Below, in pieces: positions 15,186 through 23,811 of a stretch of DNA of 32,734 nt. The notes beneath the pieces were generated by a model. The model had not been told where the DNA came from. It made no database searches and saw only the letters and a program-made list of their open reading frames with translations. The translations under genes were made by a program, and so were the position numbers. Origin of the DNA: CAYWHE01 sp964458125 (GTDB taxonomy: Bacteria > Bacteroidota > Bacteroidia > AKYH767-A > OLB10); NCBI GenBank assembly GCA_964458125.1, contig CAYWHE010000014.1, forward strand, positions 1 to 32,734, written 5' to 3'. Position 1 is the first letter of the stretch. Every line of letters begins with the position of its first letter.

Positions 15186-18100
15186 TTACTCTTTTATGAT
15201 CTTTTCAAAAATCTCATGATCTGAAGTCTTCATCCTTAAAAGATAAACGCCATTAACAAGCATTGCCAGGTTTGCATGAAATTCATTTTGTCCTTCATTC
15301 AGGGTGACTTGCTCTACCATCACTTCTCTTCCGGTTACATCAGTAATGATTATATAACCGGCCTGATTTCCGGATGAGGTGAACCTGAGCGTGACTTTCC
15401 CGTCCGTTGGGTTTGGAAACACTTCTGTATCATCGCCTTCCATACCTGACCTGCAATTCACGGTGATAAGGGTTCCATTCGATGTTTTTGAACAACCGTT
15501 TGTTTTGGTGACGACCACCTTGTATGTCCCTGCTGTTTTGGCTTTATAGCTTATTAATGTGGCGCCTGATATATTGGCTGAATTTTTCTTCCACTGGTAG
15601 GTAAACCCGCTTCCGCTGTTTGCAAGCAGTTCCACGCTGTCACCCGCACAGAATGTGGTGGCGCTCTGCGGTGTGATGGTTGACGCAGGAAGGGCATTCA
15701 CGGTCACCACAATACCTGAGGATGTTTTGCTGCATCCTTTAGCATTGGTCACCTTTACCTTGTATGTGCCGCTCGAATTGGGAATGTAACTGATGGCGGT
15801 GGCGCCTGAGAGGGTGGTGGAACCTTTTTTCCATTTGTAGGTTAGGCCTGCACCGGAATTAGCGGTAAGCGTAAGCGGGTTGGTTCCCGAACAAAAAGTT
15901 ACAGGGCCTGTCGGGGTAATGGTGGCGGAGGGCAGGGAATAAACCGTTACTGATTTGGGCGCTGATGCCTTGGTGCATCCCCCGGTTCCGGTAACAGTTA
16001 CAGTATATGAACCTGCAGCGTTCACAGAAATGGATTGCGTGGAGGCGCCGGTGCTCCAGCTGTACACAATGCCCGTTGATGAAGTTAATGTAGCCGAAGA
16101 GCCGCTGCAGAATGCCACCGTGCCTCCCGGGGTAATGCTGGCAACCGGATCCGGATACTGATTGGTAACGATGACTGATTTGGTGGCTGTACAACCCAAG
16201 GCATCTGTTACGGTAGCAGAATAGGTTCCAACACCAAGTCCGCTGATGTTTGCCGTGGATGCTCCATTGCTCCAGGTGTACGAGGTATAAGGAGTATATC
16301 CATTGGTAACACTTAAACTGACTCCGCCATTGAGGCTGTAGGTACAGGTTGGTTGAGTGGTAGCGGTTCCCAGGGTCATGCGATTGTCATAACCAGCAAA
16401 GTAGTTATTCCAGTTTTGATTGTATAAATATCCTCCAACCAGGATATCGGTACAGGTGGGAAGCACAGCATAAGCATTATTACCGTATATGTTGGCGTTT
16501 TTAATGGGATGAAAATCGGTGGCCAATCCTGTTGATGTATCCAGTGCGGTTACGATATCAAATATGCTGCTACCGCCAATGGTATCGTTAAACTGCCCGC
16601 CTGCATATAATTTATGGCCTGCCAGCTCAAGAGAATAAACATAATTGTTCCCGGCCGGGCTTGGATTCCAGGCGCGTAATGCATGATTGGACAGGTTATA
16701 GGACGCCAGACCCGACCTGCTATTTGATGATATCTGGCTGAAGGATCCTCCCAGGTAAAGATGACCGGCATAGCCCGTAATGGCATTTACGTAACTGTTT
16801 GGAGAAGGATTAAAGGACTGAACCGTATTCGTTGCTGATATGGAACCTGCAAATTGCCTTGAACTGGTTTTTAACATGGTAAACGTGCCGCCGAGGTAGA
16901 TATTAGTTCCGTTCAGCCACAAATCATAAATTGCTCCGTTGGCCTGGGGATTCCAGGTTCCTAAACTTCCGGCAGTATTGAAGGAAGCACCACAACCTCT
17001 GTTGCTTGCACCGATTTGGGTGAACGATCCAACGGCATAAAGGGTGGTGCCGTCATTTTTTATTTTATTCACTTGACCATTTGCAACTGGTGCCCATGTA
17101 TGCAAAGCGCCTGAGGTCTTATTAAATGCTGCAAGATAACTTCTGTTGGTATCGTTTGCAGTTGTGAAACTACCTCCTGCATAAATGTTATTTCCCAATA
17201 TACTAAGTCCGTTTACCATTCCGTTTGTTTTTGCATTAAAACCTTCGTTTACCTGGCCTGTACCATCATCCAGGGCCAGGAGGTTCGGGTGATTTCTATA
17301 ATCAAAATAAGTAAAATCGCCCACCGGAATTATACGGGTGGTATCTCCGGCAAGACGATAGACCCTGCCGTTGGGTTTTGGCAACCAGCCAGTAAGCGTA
17401 TTGCCGAGCGTATCAACAGAAACAAGATTGGAAGATGCGTAATTTGTGAATAATCCTCCCAGGTAAACGTTATTTCCGATTTGCATGGCCTGGTCAATTT
17501 GCCCTCCGGTAACGGAAGAATCGGGATTGAAGGCTGTTAGGGCGGAGGAAGTTTCATCAATGGCAAATACATGGTTGCGGGCAATGGAATTAACGGTGGT
17601 AAATAAGCCAGCTACATAAATTTTATTTCCATTGGACGTAATGCCGCTAATCCAGCTATCGCAATCCATAGCAAGGTTATTGATTTTACCTGTACCGATA
17701 TCCATGGCCGCAAAATAGCCACGGTTTTTACTGTTTAAAATGGTAAAACCTCCTCCCATTATCAGATTTGAATTGTCATAACCAAAGCACGAAAGAAAGC
17801 CCGTGTTTGTATTCAGATTCGGGTTCCAGTTGGTGGGTGCTCCGGTACTGGTGCTGAATGCCGCTGCATAGTTTCTTGCAGAATCTCCGTTGGTTGCAGT
17901 TGTGTAGCTTCCTTGTGTGAAAATGGTACCGCCTGCAATTTTTAATGAATAAACAAATCCATTCAAACCTGCATCAAAGCCGAGTAAATTTCCTGATGCG
18001 CTGTCTATGGCGCATAGGCCGGTGCGGGGCGTTGACTGCACATTGGAAAAGTCTCCTCCGAGGAATATTTTTGATCCAAGCTTTTCCATTGCAGAAACAG

Positions 18101-20546
18101 GTGCATCCGGTGCAGGATTCCAAGTGTCGGCGGCAATACTGCTGATATTAATACGGCATGCATATGGTCTTGCCTGGTATTTGGAATGAGAGAAGTATCC
18201 GCCCAATAGCACATCGGTGCTGACTGACTTAAGTGCAAGTACCGTGCTGTTTGGATTTGGGTCCCAACTTTGCAGAGCACCCGAAATTTTGTTCACGGCT
18301 GCTGCGTAGTTTCTGGTGGTTCCGTTTATATTTGTAAACCCGCCGCCTATATACAGATTTGTTCCGTTCAGGGCTAATGAGGATACATAGGCATCGGTAA
18401 TATTTGCATTCAGGGAAGTTAGGGAAGCCGAATTGGTGCTGTCCACTGCTGCAAGATACGCCCGTGGAATACCATTTACATTTCCGAAATAACCGGCCAG
18501 ATAGATCAGGTTGCCATCAGCAAGCAAATCCTGAACGGCATTATCAGGCGCCGGGTTCCAGGTTAATAAAGTTCCTGAACCTGAATTAACACAGGCTGCA
18601 TAAAGTCTTGTGGTGCCATTGATGGTTGAAAAGGAACCGCCCAGGTAACATTTGGTGCCCGCTGCATTGGTTATTATTTTATTTACCAGGTAACCGGCAT
18701 TCGGATTCCAGTTCAGCAATTTGCCAGTAGTGGCATTAACTGCAAATGCATAATTACGTGCCACGTTGGTTCCGTTGGTATCAACCAGGGTGAAGTAACC
18801 GCCTGCATATACAGAAGTGCCTTTAAGGCAAATCGTATATACCGGGCCATAGGTTTTTGTAACAAATGAAGAAACCAATGATCCCGATGAATTAACCTTG
18901 ACAAAATTGCCGGTATATGTATTATCAGCATAATTAAATGAGCCCCCGAGAAAAACACCGCCTGCACCAACTGCAATGGCATTAACAGATCCGTTCACAT
19001 TGGGATTAAAAGTGCTGTCCAGGGTCCCGCCGGAAAGGATATGTGCAGCATAGGCGCGTGGAATGCCTGCCACTGCGGTAAATGAACCGCCAATATAATA
19101 CCCCCCGCTGCCATCCGGTTCAATGCAGTTGATGTAGCCGTTTGTAGTGGGATAGGTTTTATCGGGAACATCAGATGCAGTGGTTGTTTTGGCAAGTCCC
19201 TGCGAATAAATTCCCACACCGTTAAAACTTCCGCCTACATATAAGTGATTGCCATCGGCGAGTAAGGTGTAACTACTTCCATTTAATGACAAGCCAAAGG
19301 ATGTTTTAAGCAGGCCGGTATTTTCTGATAAACAGGCTAACCCCTGGGAATATTTTCCCCCGATGTTTGAAAATAAACCTGAGGCAAAAATCAGGCTGTC
19401 TTTAGAGGTGATGGAATAAACATAATGATCTGATCCCGGATCCCATCCCGTAACTATGCCGGTTGAAGGATCAACGGCGGCGAGATGGGTTCGGTAGGAA
19501 GTGTAATTATTAAGGTAGCTAAAGGATCCGCCCATAAACAGTTTGCCATTATGCAAATGAAGGGCATATACACCTGTATTGGGTTGTGGAGTAAAATTTG
19601 GATCTACAGCTCCGTTTGGCAGAATATGGGCGCAATAGTTAATACCTGTATTTTCAATATTGGAAAAGGATCCGCCAATATACCAGCCGCCGCTGGCATC
19701 CGGCACTACACAATGGACTGAGCCATTGGTGGCAGGAAAATTGAAATCCCGGTTCTGGCTGGTGCCGGTAAATTTTACAAGGGTTCCGGTGTTATCACCG
19801 GTCTGTGTGAATGCTCCCCCGATGTATGCGATATTTCCTTTCACCAGCAAATCATAACCCCAGCTGTTCAGATTTTCATAGTTTCGTTTGGGAAGGGCAG
19901 AGGTTTCACTGATGACGGCAAACCCATTCTCCATCTGACCTCCAGCTCGGGTAAATTCCCCTGTAATTATAATTAAGGAATCCTTGTGCTGTATACCGGT
20001 GACCCGCCCGTCGGTTCCCGGATCCCAGGGTTGCAGAACACCGGTTGTTTTATTGACGGCGGTAATATAATTTCTGGCTTGATTGTTAACGGAGGTAAAA
20101 TATCCTCCGGCATAAAGTATATTACCTTTCAGGTTCAAGGAATACACCGTACTGTTGGCTGTACACTGGAAGGTGGTATCAAGTGTAAAGTCCGACTTCA
20201 GGTGTGCGAGGTTGTAATAGTTAGTTCCGTTCATGTTTGCCGTAAAGGCTCCGCCGATATACCAGCCTGTACCTCCGTCTGAAACGATGGCATAAACAGC
20301 GCTGGCAGACAAACCAGGAATATTTGAATAGGGCACTGCATTTTGAGGTGGTGAGAACTTTGCAATGCCTCTGGCGCTGTATCCCGCACCGTTAAAACTT
20401 CCGCCTAAATAAACGTTGTTGCCATCCTTAATCATAGCATTTACAGTGCCATCAGGAGTCATCCACTTGGAATTTGGTGTGTTTTGCTGGGCCAAGGCCA
20501 TTGCGCAGGCAATGCCAAAAATTGTGAGAAGAATTGTTTTTTTCAT
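15186..20546 (-). CDS. Giant secreted propeller-repeat protein with SprB-like, Ig-like and T9SS sorting domains
   Basis: A 1786-aa exported protein. A signal peptide covers residues 1-19 (AMALA/QQ). Residues about 33-1398 contain 28 repeats of 46-52 aa with the core (L/V)Y.GG.FT.......R.Y.AA....G.L..W.P, close to delta-60/DUF5122 propeller-like repeats. Residues about 1403-1468 form a SprB-like module (NGYTPYTSYTWSNG, GTYSATVTDALGC). Three Ig-like modules with conserved FCSG/FCAG, TY.WKK and GCSKTS follow to about 1700. The end is a T9SS type A sorting domain (VFPNPTDGKVTLRF near 1715; final strand VYLLRM), so the protein is likely anchored or released at the cell surface. A role in adhesion or binding is inferred. 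A strong terminator follows. Confidence 0.88.
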   Translation of the reverse strand: MKKTILLTIFGIACAMALAQQNTPNSKWMTPDGTVNAMIKDGNNVYLGGSFNGAGYSARGIAKFSPPQNAVPYSNIPGLSASAVYAIVSDGGTGWYIGGAFTANMNGTNYYNLAHLKSDFTLDTTFQCTANSTVYSLNLKGNILYAGGYFTSVNNQARNYITAVNKTTGVLQPWDPGTDGRVTGIQHKDSLIIITGEFTRAGGQMENGFAVISETSALPKRNYENLNSWGYDLLVKGNIAYIGGAFTQTGDNTGTLVKFTGTSQNRDFNFPATNGSVHCVVPDASGGWYIGGSFSNIENTGINYCAHILPNGAVDPNFTPQPNTGVYALHLHNGKLFMGGSFSYLNNYTSYRTHLAAVDPSTGIVTGWDPGSDHYVYSITSKDSLIFASGLFSNIGGKYSQGLACLSENTGLLKTSFGLSLNGSSYTLLADGNHLYVGGSFNGVGIYSQGLAKTTTASDVPDKTYPTTNGYINCIEPDGSGGYYIGGSFTAVAGIPRAYAAHILSGGTLDSTFNPNVNGSVNAIAVGAGGVFLGGSFNYADNTYTGNFVKVNSSGSLVSSFVTKTYGPVYTICLKGTSVYAGGYFTLVDTNGTNVARNYAFAVNATTGKLLNWNPNAGYLVNKIITNAAGTKCYLGGSFSTINGTTRLYAACVNSGSGTLLTWNPAPDNAVQDLLADGNLIYLAGYFGNVNGIPRAYLAAVDSTNSASLTSLNANITDAYVSSLALNGTNLYIGGGFTNINGTTRNYAAAVNKISGALQSWDPNPNSTVLALKSVSTDVLLGGYFSHSKYQARPYACRINISSIAADTWNPAPDAPVSAMEKLGSKIFLGGDFSNVQSTPRTGLCAIDSASGNLLGFDAGLNGFVYSLKIAGGTIFTQGSYTTATNGDSARNYAAAFSTSTGAPTNWNPNLNTNTGFLSCFGYDNSNLIMGGGFTILNSKNRGYFAAMDIGTGKINNLAMDCDSWISGITSNGNKIYVAGLFTTVNSIARNHVFAIDETSSALTAFNPDSSVTGGQIDQAMQIGNNVYLGGLFTNYASSNLVSVDTLGNTLTGWLPKPNGRVYRLAGDTTRIIPVGDFTYFDYRNHPNLLALDDGTGQVNEGFNAKTNGMVNGLSILGNNIYAGGSFTTANDTNRSYLAAFNKTSGALHTWAPVANGQVNKIKNDGTTLYAVGSFTQIGASNRGCGASFNTAGSLGTWNPQANGAIYDLWLNGTNIYLGGTFTMLKTSSRQFAGSISATNTVQSFNPSPNSYVNAITGYAGHLYLGGSFSQISSNSRSGLASYNLSNHALRAWNPSPAGNNYVYSLELAGHKLYAGGQFNDTIGGSSIFDIVTALDTSTGLATDFHPIKNANIYGNNAYAVLPTCTDILVGGYLYNQNWNNYFAGYDNRMTLGTATTQPTCTYSLNGGVSLSVTNGYTPYTSYTWSNGASTANISGLGVGTYSATVTDALGCTATKSVIVTNQYPDPVASITPGGTVAFCSGSSATLTSSTGIVYSWSTGASTQSISVNAAGSYTVTVTGTGGCTKASAPKSVTVYSLPSATITPTGPVTFCSGTNPLTLTANSGAGLTYKWKKGSTTLSGATAISYIPNSSGTYKVKVTNAKGCSKTSSGIVVTVNALPASTITPQSATTFCAGDSVELLANSGSGFTYQWKKNSANISGATLISYKAKTAGTYKVVVTKTNGCSKTSNGTLITVNCRSGMEGDDTEVFPNPTDGKVTLRFTSSGNQAGYIIITDVTGREVMVEQVTLNEGQNEFHANLAMLVNGVYLLRMKTSDHEIFEKIIKE
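15456..16146 (-). repeat. Three tandem Ig-like modules
   Basis: Three units of about 78 aa begin with (S/T)ITP and contain FC(S/A)G, a TY.W or VYSW strand, GTYKV or GSYTV, and GC(S/T)K. The last two share WKK and SGAT..SY and are the most alike. These are the PKD/Ig-like modules common near the C-terminus of T9SS cargo. Confidence 0.7.
16353..20450 (-). repeat. Array of 28 propeller-like repeats (46-52 aa each)
   Basis: Splitting the protein at each turn before the (V/I)Y...L motif gives 28 units over residues about 33-1398. Most units carry GG.F followed by S/T; blades 4, 8, 14, 18, 20, 22 and 24 replace the first G with another residue. The units are diverged at DNA level, so this is an old array and not a recent expansion. 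Confidence 0.75.
18693..20450 (-). repeat. Higher-order repeat: four-blade unit, three copies
   Basis: Within the first 12 blades the repeats resemble each other with a period of four, about 195 aa. Blades 2, 6 and 10 share (W/Y)YIGG plus an AH(L/I) segment. Blades 4 and 8 share KDSLI and a SE(T/N) motif. Blades 1, 5 and 9 share a G-rich variant ending near PATN/PTTN. Copies span residues 33-228, 229-422 and 423-618; the third is least regular in its last two blades. Confidence 0.6.
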
Positions 20547-20753
20547 GTTAATGATTTATAAAGTTGGTTTGATGATAGTGTTTATTGTGTGTTCATTCAG
20601 GAACCATGGATGCTGCTTTTGCTTATATGCACTCCCGGAATTCCTGGCCCTGCTTCCATTGCCGGTGTATGAATAGGTAGGACTCCTTTTCGTGGACATA
20701 ATGAAAATCCAATCGGGAATTAGTATGCTGTCCTCAGGAATTGTTTCCTGTTG

Positions 20754-21926
20754 TTATTCAAACTTCGGTTTAAGTGCCAACTCCCGGTGATAAGGATAAT
20801 TTTCATAGGTGTAAATCTTCGTTTGCAATCCCGTCATGTTTTTGATATCCTTTGCTGACATATTCCGGACGCCTCTTTTTAATTGTATATGAAGCGTATG
20901 TTTACGGTCAATGAAAAAACACCCCGAAACCTGATCAGCGGTATGCGTTATATCAAATAACATGCTGTACACCATCCCGGTTAGGTTACATTTTTCTCCC
21001 CTGCCGTAAAGGGCGAGAGCCGGTGGTTTCTGATCCCTGTCCAGGAAGTCACCCTGGTCCCCCAATTGGTAGCGAAGCAGATCGGGCGTGGATTCCTGAA
21101 GAGCCGTGTAAACCAGTGTATGGTTCACCAGTTCCAGCATCACGCGGCTGGAATCCCATTGATAAAGCAAAGGCGCCGGTCTTTTTTCATCCCGGCCCTG
21201 AAAATGGTAGCGGACTTTTTCCGCTGGCTCAATCATTAGTCCCAGCCCGGCTTCGGCGGTTCCATAGGCGCTTCTGAAATGGGTATTCAAAAGTTTGGCG
21301 TTTCGGCCAAACAATTTATGACATACCTGTTTTTCAAAACTCAACGGGAACCAGTATCCGCCTGAAATCACATAAATATTTCTGTCATAGCCTTTGAGCA
21401 ATTTTAAAATTTCAGGGTTATCAAGCAGGTATTTGATAACATGCGACTGGGCAATCAGCAGGACATTCGTAAATTGTTTTTTGGTATAGGTTAAGGTTTG
21501 CAGGATGATGTCTTCCCTCGCTGAAGCATGGACCATGGTGAATGGTCCAGAGGATAATTTAATGCCAAGCGGGTAGGCGTTTAGTACCAGGGTCGGGCAT
21601 TGAAGATCCAAATCCTGAAACCAGTACCGAAGCAGTTCTTGAAATTTTTCATCTGTTGTCTCCCGGCTTCCGGCATCAGCAAACCGGTAGGCAAAATTGT
21701 TCCCGCTGGAACCTGCACTGGGAATGAGTTCTCCGGATAGCATGGGGAAAAATTTTCGGAAATGTTTTGGATGGAACACATCCTTTTTTGTCAGGATGGG
21801 AATGGTGTCATGAAATTTCCGGTACGTGGTGATTTCATCCATGTTGATCCCCTTCAGTGTTTCCATGTAAAACGGGTGATGCTGTTGCAGGTATTTTAAC
21901 CGGGTGTTCAGTAATTCTGTAACCAT
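20754..21926 (-). CDS. LuxE/PaaK-like acyl-adenylating enzyme
   Basis: A 390-aa member of the ANL superfamily, of the phenylacetate-CoA ligase / LuxE acyl-protein synthetase type. Such enzymes activate a carboxylic acid with ATP and pass it to CoA, a thiol or a protein. Motifs seen: P-loop SAGSSGNNF (70-78), a GGYWFPLSFE segment (189-198) reminiscent of the LuxE GGGWK region, A5-type YGTAEAG (221-227), A7-type LLRYQLGDQGDF (283-294), a hinge-like YGRGEK (307-312), and a small C-terminal domain. The P-loop lacks the usual TTG, so the substrate or activity may be unusual. It starts 1 bp after the stop of the upstream acyltransferase gene, so coupled expression is very likely. Acid substrate unknown. 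Confidence 0.72.
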   Translation of the reverse strand: MVTELLNTRLKYLQQHHPFYMETLKGINMDEITTYRKFHDTIPILTKKDVFHPKHFRKFFPMLSGELIPSAGSSGNNFAYRFADAGSRETTDEKFQELLRYWFQDLDLQCPTLVLNAYPLGIKLSSGPFTMVHASAREDIILQTLTYTKKQFTNVLLIAQSHVIKYLLDNPEILKLLKGYDRNIYVISGGYWFPLSFEKQVCHKLFGRNAKLLNTHFRSAYGTAEAGLGLMIEPAEKVRYHFQGRDEKRPAPLLYQWDSSRVMLELVNHTLVYTALQESTPDLLRYQLGDQGDFLDRDQKPPALALYGRGEKCNLTGMVYSMLFDITHTADQVSGCFFIDRKHTLHIQLKRGVRNMSAKDIKNMTGLQTKIYTYENYPYHRELALKPKFE

Positions 21927-21927
21927 C

Positions 21928-22512
21928 TTACTTCAGCATTTTGGCGGCCATGCCGGTAATAGCCTGGTGCAGGTCATGACGGGTGACATAAAGCAGGTAG
22001 GACTTGTTTCCGATAACCGGATGGACCACTTCTTCCTCGACCAGTAAACGGAAGCCGAATTTGCGGTAATAGCCCATCAGTTTGTTGGTACAGTTCAGCA
22101 CAAACACTTCCGGATTGTATAGCGCACAGAGGTGCTGATAGGTTTTGGCCAGCAGGGTGACGGCTGCCGTGGAGGCCCGGTGTTCTTTTGAGATCATGAA
22201 TTTGCTGGTCTCGACGATTCTTTTTTTACCGAGGTGCTTTTCATAATTAAATGACAGTTTTTTCCGCTGGTTGAATGTGGCCTTGAGAGTGCCGATAACG
22301 GTATCGTTTTGCAGGATGGTGAATATCTCGGAACCGTCCGTATCCTCAGTCAGCTCCTTTTTCTGGTCATCCACGCCCTGCATCACGTTCAACCCCATTT
22401 CCTCTATATAGATTTCATACCAGAAGCGGAAAATCTTATTCATATCGGGTGAATGGCCGTGAAAGACCAAGAAATCCAGTTTGGCTTTGAGATGCAGCGT
22501 GTCCATGATCAT
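21928..22512 (-). CDS. LuxI/FeeM-like GNAT acyltransferase (putative N-acyl amino acid or signal synthase)
   Basis: A 194-aa protein with the layout of the autoinducer-synthase/FeeM branch of the GNAT fold. An N-terminal segment FRFWYEIYIEEMG (28-40) corresponds to the R..VY..E region of that family. It is followed by an acidic stretch with DTDG and by VIGTLKATF (72-80), like the LuxI G.VVG..RL strand. ETSKFMISKEHRAS (101-114) matches the conserved E.SRF...R motif. The C-terminal half has LNCTNKLMGYYRKFGFR (139-155), as in FeeM-type proteins. LuxI enzymes make acyl-homoserine lactones and FeeM makes N-acyltyrosines; the acceptor here is unknown. ATGs at 22512 and 22506 are both possible. A weak -7-like TATTATTG lies at 22526-22533 on this strand. 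Confidence 0.68.
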   Translation of the reverse strand: MIMDTLHLKAKLDFLVFHGHSPDMNKIFRFWYEIYIEEMGLNVMQGVDDQKKELTEDTDGSEIFTILQNDTVIGTLKATFNQRKKLSFNYEKHLGKKRIVETSKFMISKEHRASTAAVTLLAKTYQHLCALYNPEVFVLNCTNKLMGYYRKFGFRLLVEEEVVHPVIGNKSYLLYVTRHDLHQAITGMAAKMLK

Positions 22513-22906
22513 CAGGTTTTTGCTGCAATAATAATCTGCCTGGAAGCTGGCGTACAGTCAAAAAAAGAAAGTGGCGGCCTCCAATGATAGGGTGGCGGAA
22601 TTTGATGAACATAAAAAAATAGTCAGGGAAACTGCGGCATGTATATGCAGGTAAATGCAAGATGAAAAGGCCGAACAGAATCAGCCGGATAAAAAATATC
22701 CCTGTTGACGGCTGGTTTTGCGGCCAGGTAAATGAACCTCCTCCCGACCGGAATTAAGTCATCAGCGCTGAGGTGAAAACAGGTTGGGCACAATCCGGTG
22801 TTTTTAAACCGTCAGGAGGATTTAATGAATTTGCCCTAACAGTTTACGGTTGTTTAAGAGCCTAAAACTGGCGGTTATTGCCGGTTATTTTATAAAAAAG
22901 CCGGCT
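22513..22906 (-). other. 394-bp gene-free interval
   Basis: No supported gene on either strand. It holds the presumed promoter region of the acyltransferase-ligase cassette at its left end and the hairpin behind the LytTR gene at its right end. A four-codon ORF with a good Shine-Dalgarno on the plus strand (22825-22839) is not credible as a gene. Confidence 0.6.
22880..22905 (-). terminator. Possible terminator-like hairpin behind the LytTR gene
   Basis: GCCGG (22880-22884) and CCGGC (22901-22905) frame an A/T-rich centre that can pair further (T-rich arm against A-rich arm on the minus strand). It begins 1 bp after the stop codon of the response regulator. The T-run lies inside the hairpin and not after it, so the call is weak. 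Confidence 0.3.
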
Positions 22907-23662
22907 TCAGATATGCTGCAGAGCCTTGACAAATTCATCCTTTCTCCGCCTGGAAACATCCAATTCACTTCCGTCCTCCATCACAGCAATGCCGCCTTCA
23001 CCTTTGATGTAACGCTTCACACATTTCAGGTTTATCACATGGGACTGATGAATACGGAAAAAATGCTGGTCGGCCAGTAATTCTTCATAGCCTTTAAGCG
23101 TTTTCGATACCAGGAATTTAGCCTGGTTTCGCAAATGAAAGGTGGTATAATTGGAATCCCCTTCGAGACGGATGATTTCCCGTACAGGAATAATTTCCAG
23201 TCCGTTTTGTGAAGGAATGGCAAGTTTTTTCAGGGGGTCAAATTTTTGTTGCAGGTTATCATACAAAACTTCCAGTTGCCTGTAGGGTTTCTCCTTGCGG
23301 AACCTGTTTCTGAATTTGGCAATGGCTTCAACGAGGTCTTCATAAGTCACTGGTTTGAGCAGGAAGTCCAACGCGCTTGCTTTGATGGCCCTGACGGCAT
23401 ACTTATCAAATGCCGTTGTAAAAATCACTTCGAAAGTTATTTCCGGAAGCTTCTTGAGCATTTCAAAACCAGTCATTCCAGGCATTTCCACATCCAGGAA
23501 TACCAGGTCAGGCTCCAGCTTACTGATGGCGATGATGCCTTCTGCCGGATTGGAACAGATTTCCGCCAGCCTTATTTCCGGAAACTTGTTTCTGATCAGT
23601 TCCGATAAGGATTCACGGCAGTGTTTTTCGTCATCAATGATCAGGGCATTGATAGTTTCCAT
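22907..23662 (-). CDS. LytTR-family response regulator
   Basis: A 251-aa two-domain transcription regulator. The receiver (about 5-120) has acidic Asp10/Asp11, the phosphoacceptor Asp57 in VFLDVEMPG, Thr83 and Lys103 in FLLKP. The LytTR DNA-binding domain (about 145-250) shows IIRLEGDSNYTTFHL and FFRIHQSHVINL, both family hallmarks. Regulators of this type usually pair with LytS-type kinases; the TPR/LytS kinase at 12834-14927 is a candidate partner on the same strand but is not adjacent. It is divergent from the PepSY-like gene at 23812, and the intervening 149 bp must hold both promoters. Confidence 0.92.
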   Translation of the reverse strand: METINALIIDDEKHCRESLSELIRNKFPEIRLAEICSNPAEGIIAISKLEPDLVFLDVEMPGMTGFEMLKKLPEITFEVIFTTAFDKYAVRAIKASALDFLLKPVTYEDLVEAIAKFRNRFRKEKPYRQLEVLYDNLQQKFDPLKKLAIPSQNGLEIIPVREIIRLEGDSNYTTFHLRNQAKFLVSKTLKGYEELLADQHFFRIHQSHVINLKCVKRYIKGEGGIAVMEDGSELDVSRRRKDEFVKALQHI

Positions 23663-23786
23663 AGTTGGGGTGGTTTTTCAAATCACAGTTCAATGGACCT
23701 GCAGATTATGACAGGGCTGATTGAAATGGAGTTAAAATTACTATTTTAACAAGCAGCCACCAAAAAAAAAGTACAGGCAAAAAATT

Positions 23787-23794
23787 TATATTTG
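23787..23794 (+). promoter_or_regulatory. Candidate -7 element for the PepSY-like gene
   Basis: TATATTTG matches TAnnTTTG and ends 17 nt before the ATG at 23812. The region 17-23 nt upstream is A-rich and has no TTG. Confidence 0.45.
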
Positions 23795-23811
23795 TCGGGT
23801 AAATCTCAGCC

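Noticed and set aside
15456..20450. CRISPR array or DNA-level tandem repeats in the giant gene
   Set aside because: Repeats are protein-level blades in a single long frame, with diverged DNA and no constant spacer pattern.
22825..22839. Four-codon ORF on the plus strand with a perfect AGGAGG Shine-Dalgarno six bases upstream
   Set aside because: Too short to be a gene, not placed as a leader to any plus-strand gene, and Bacteroidota rarely rely on strong Shine-Dalgarno sites. Probably chance.
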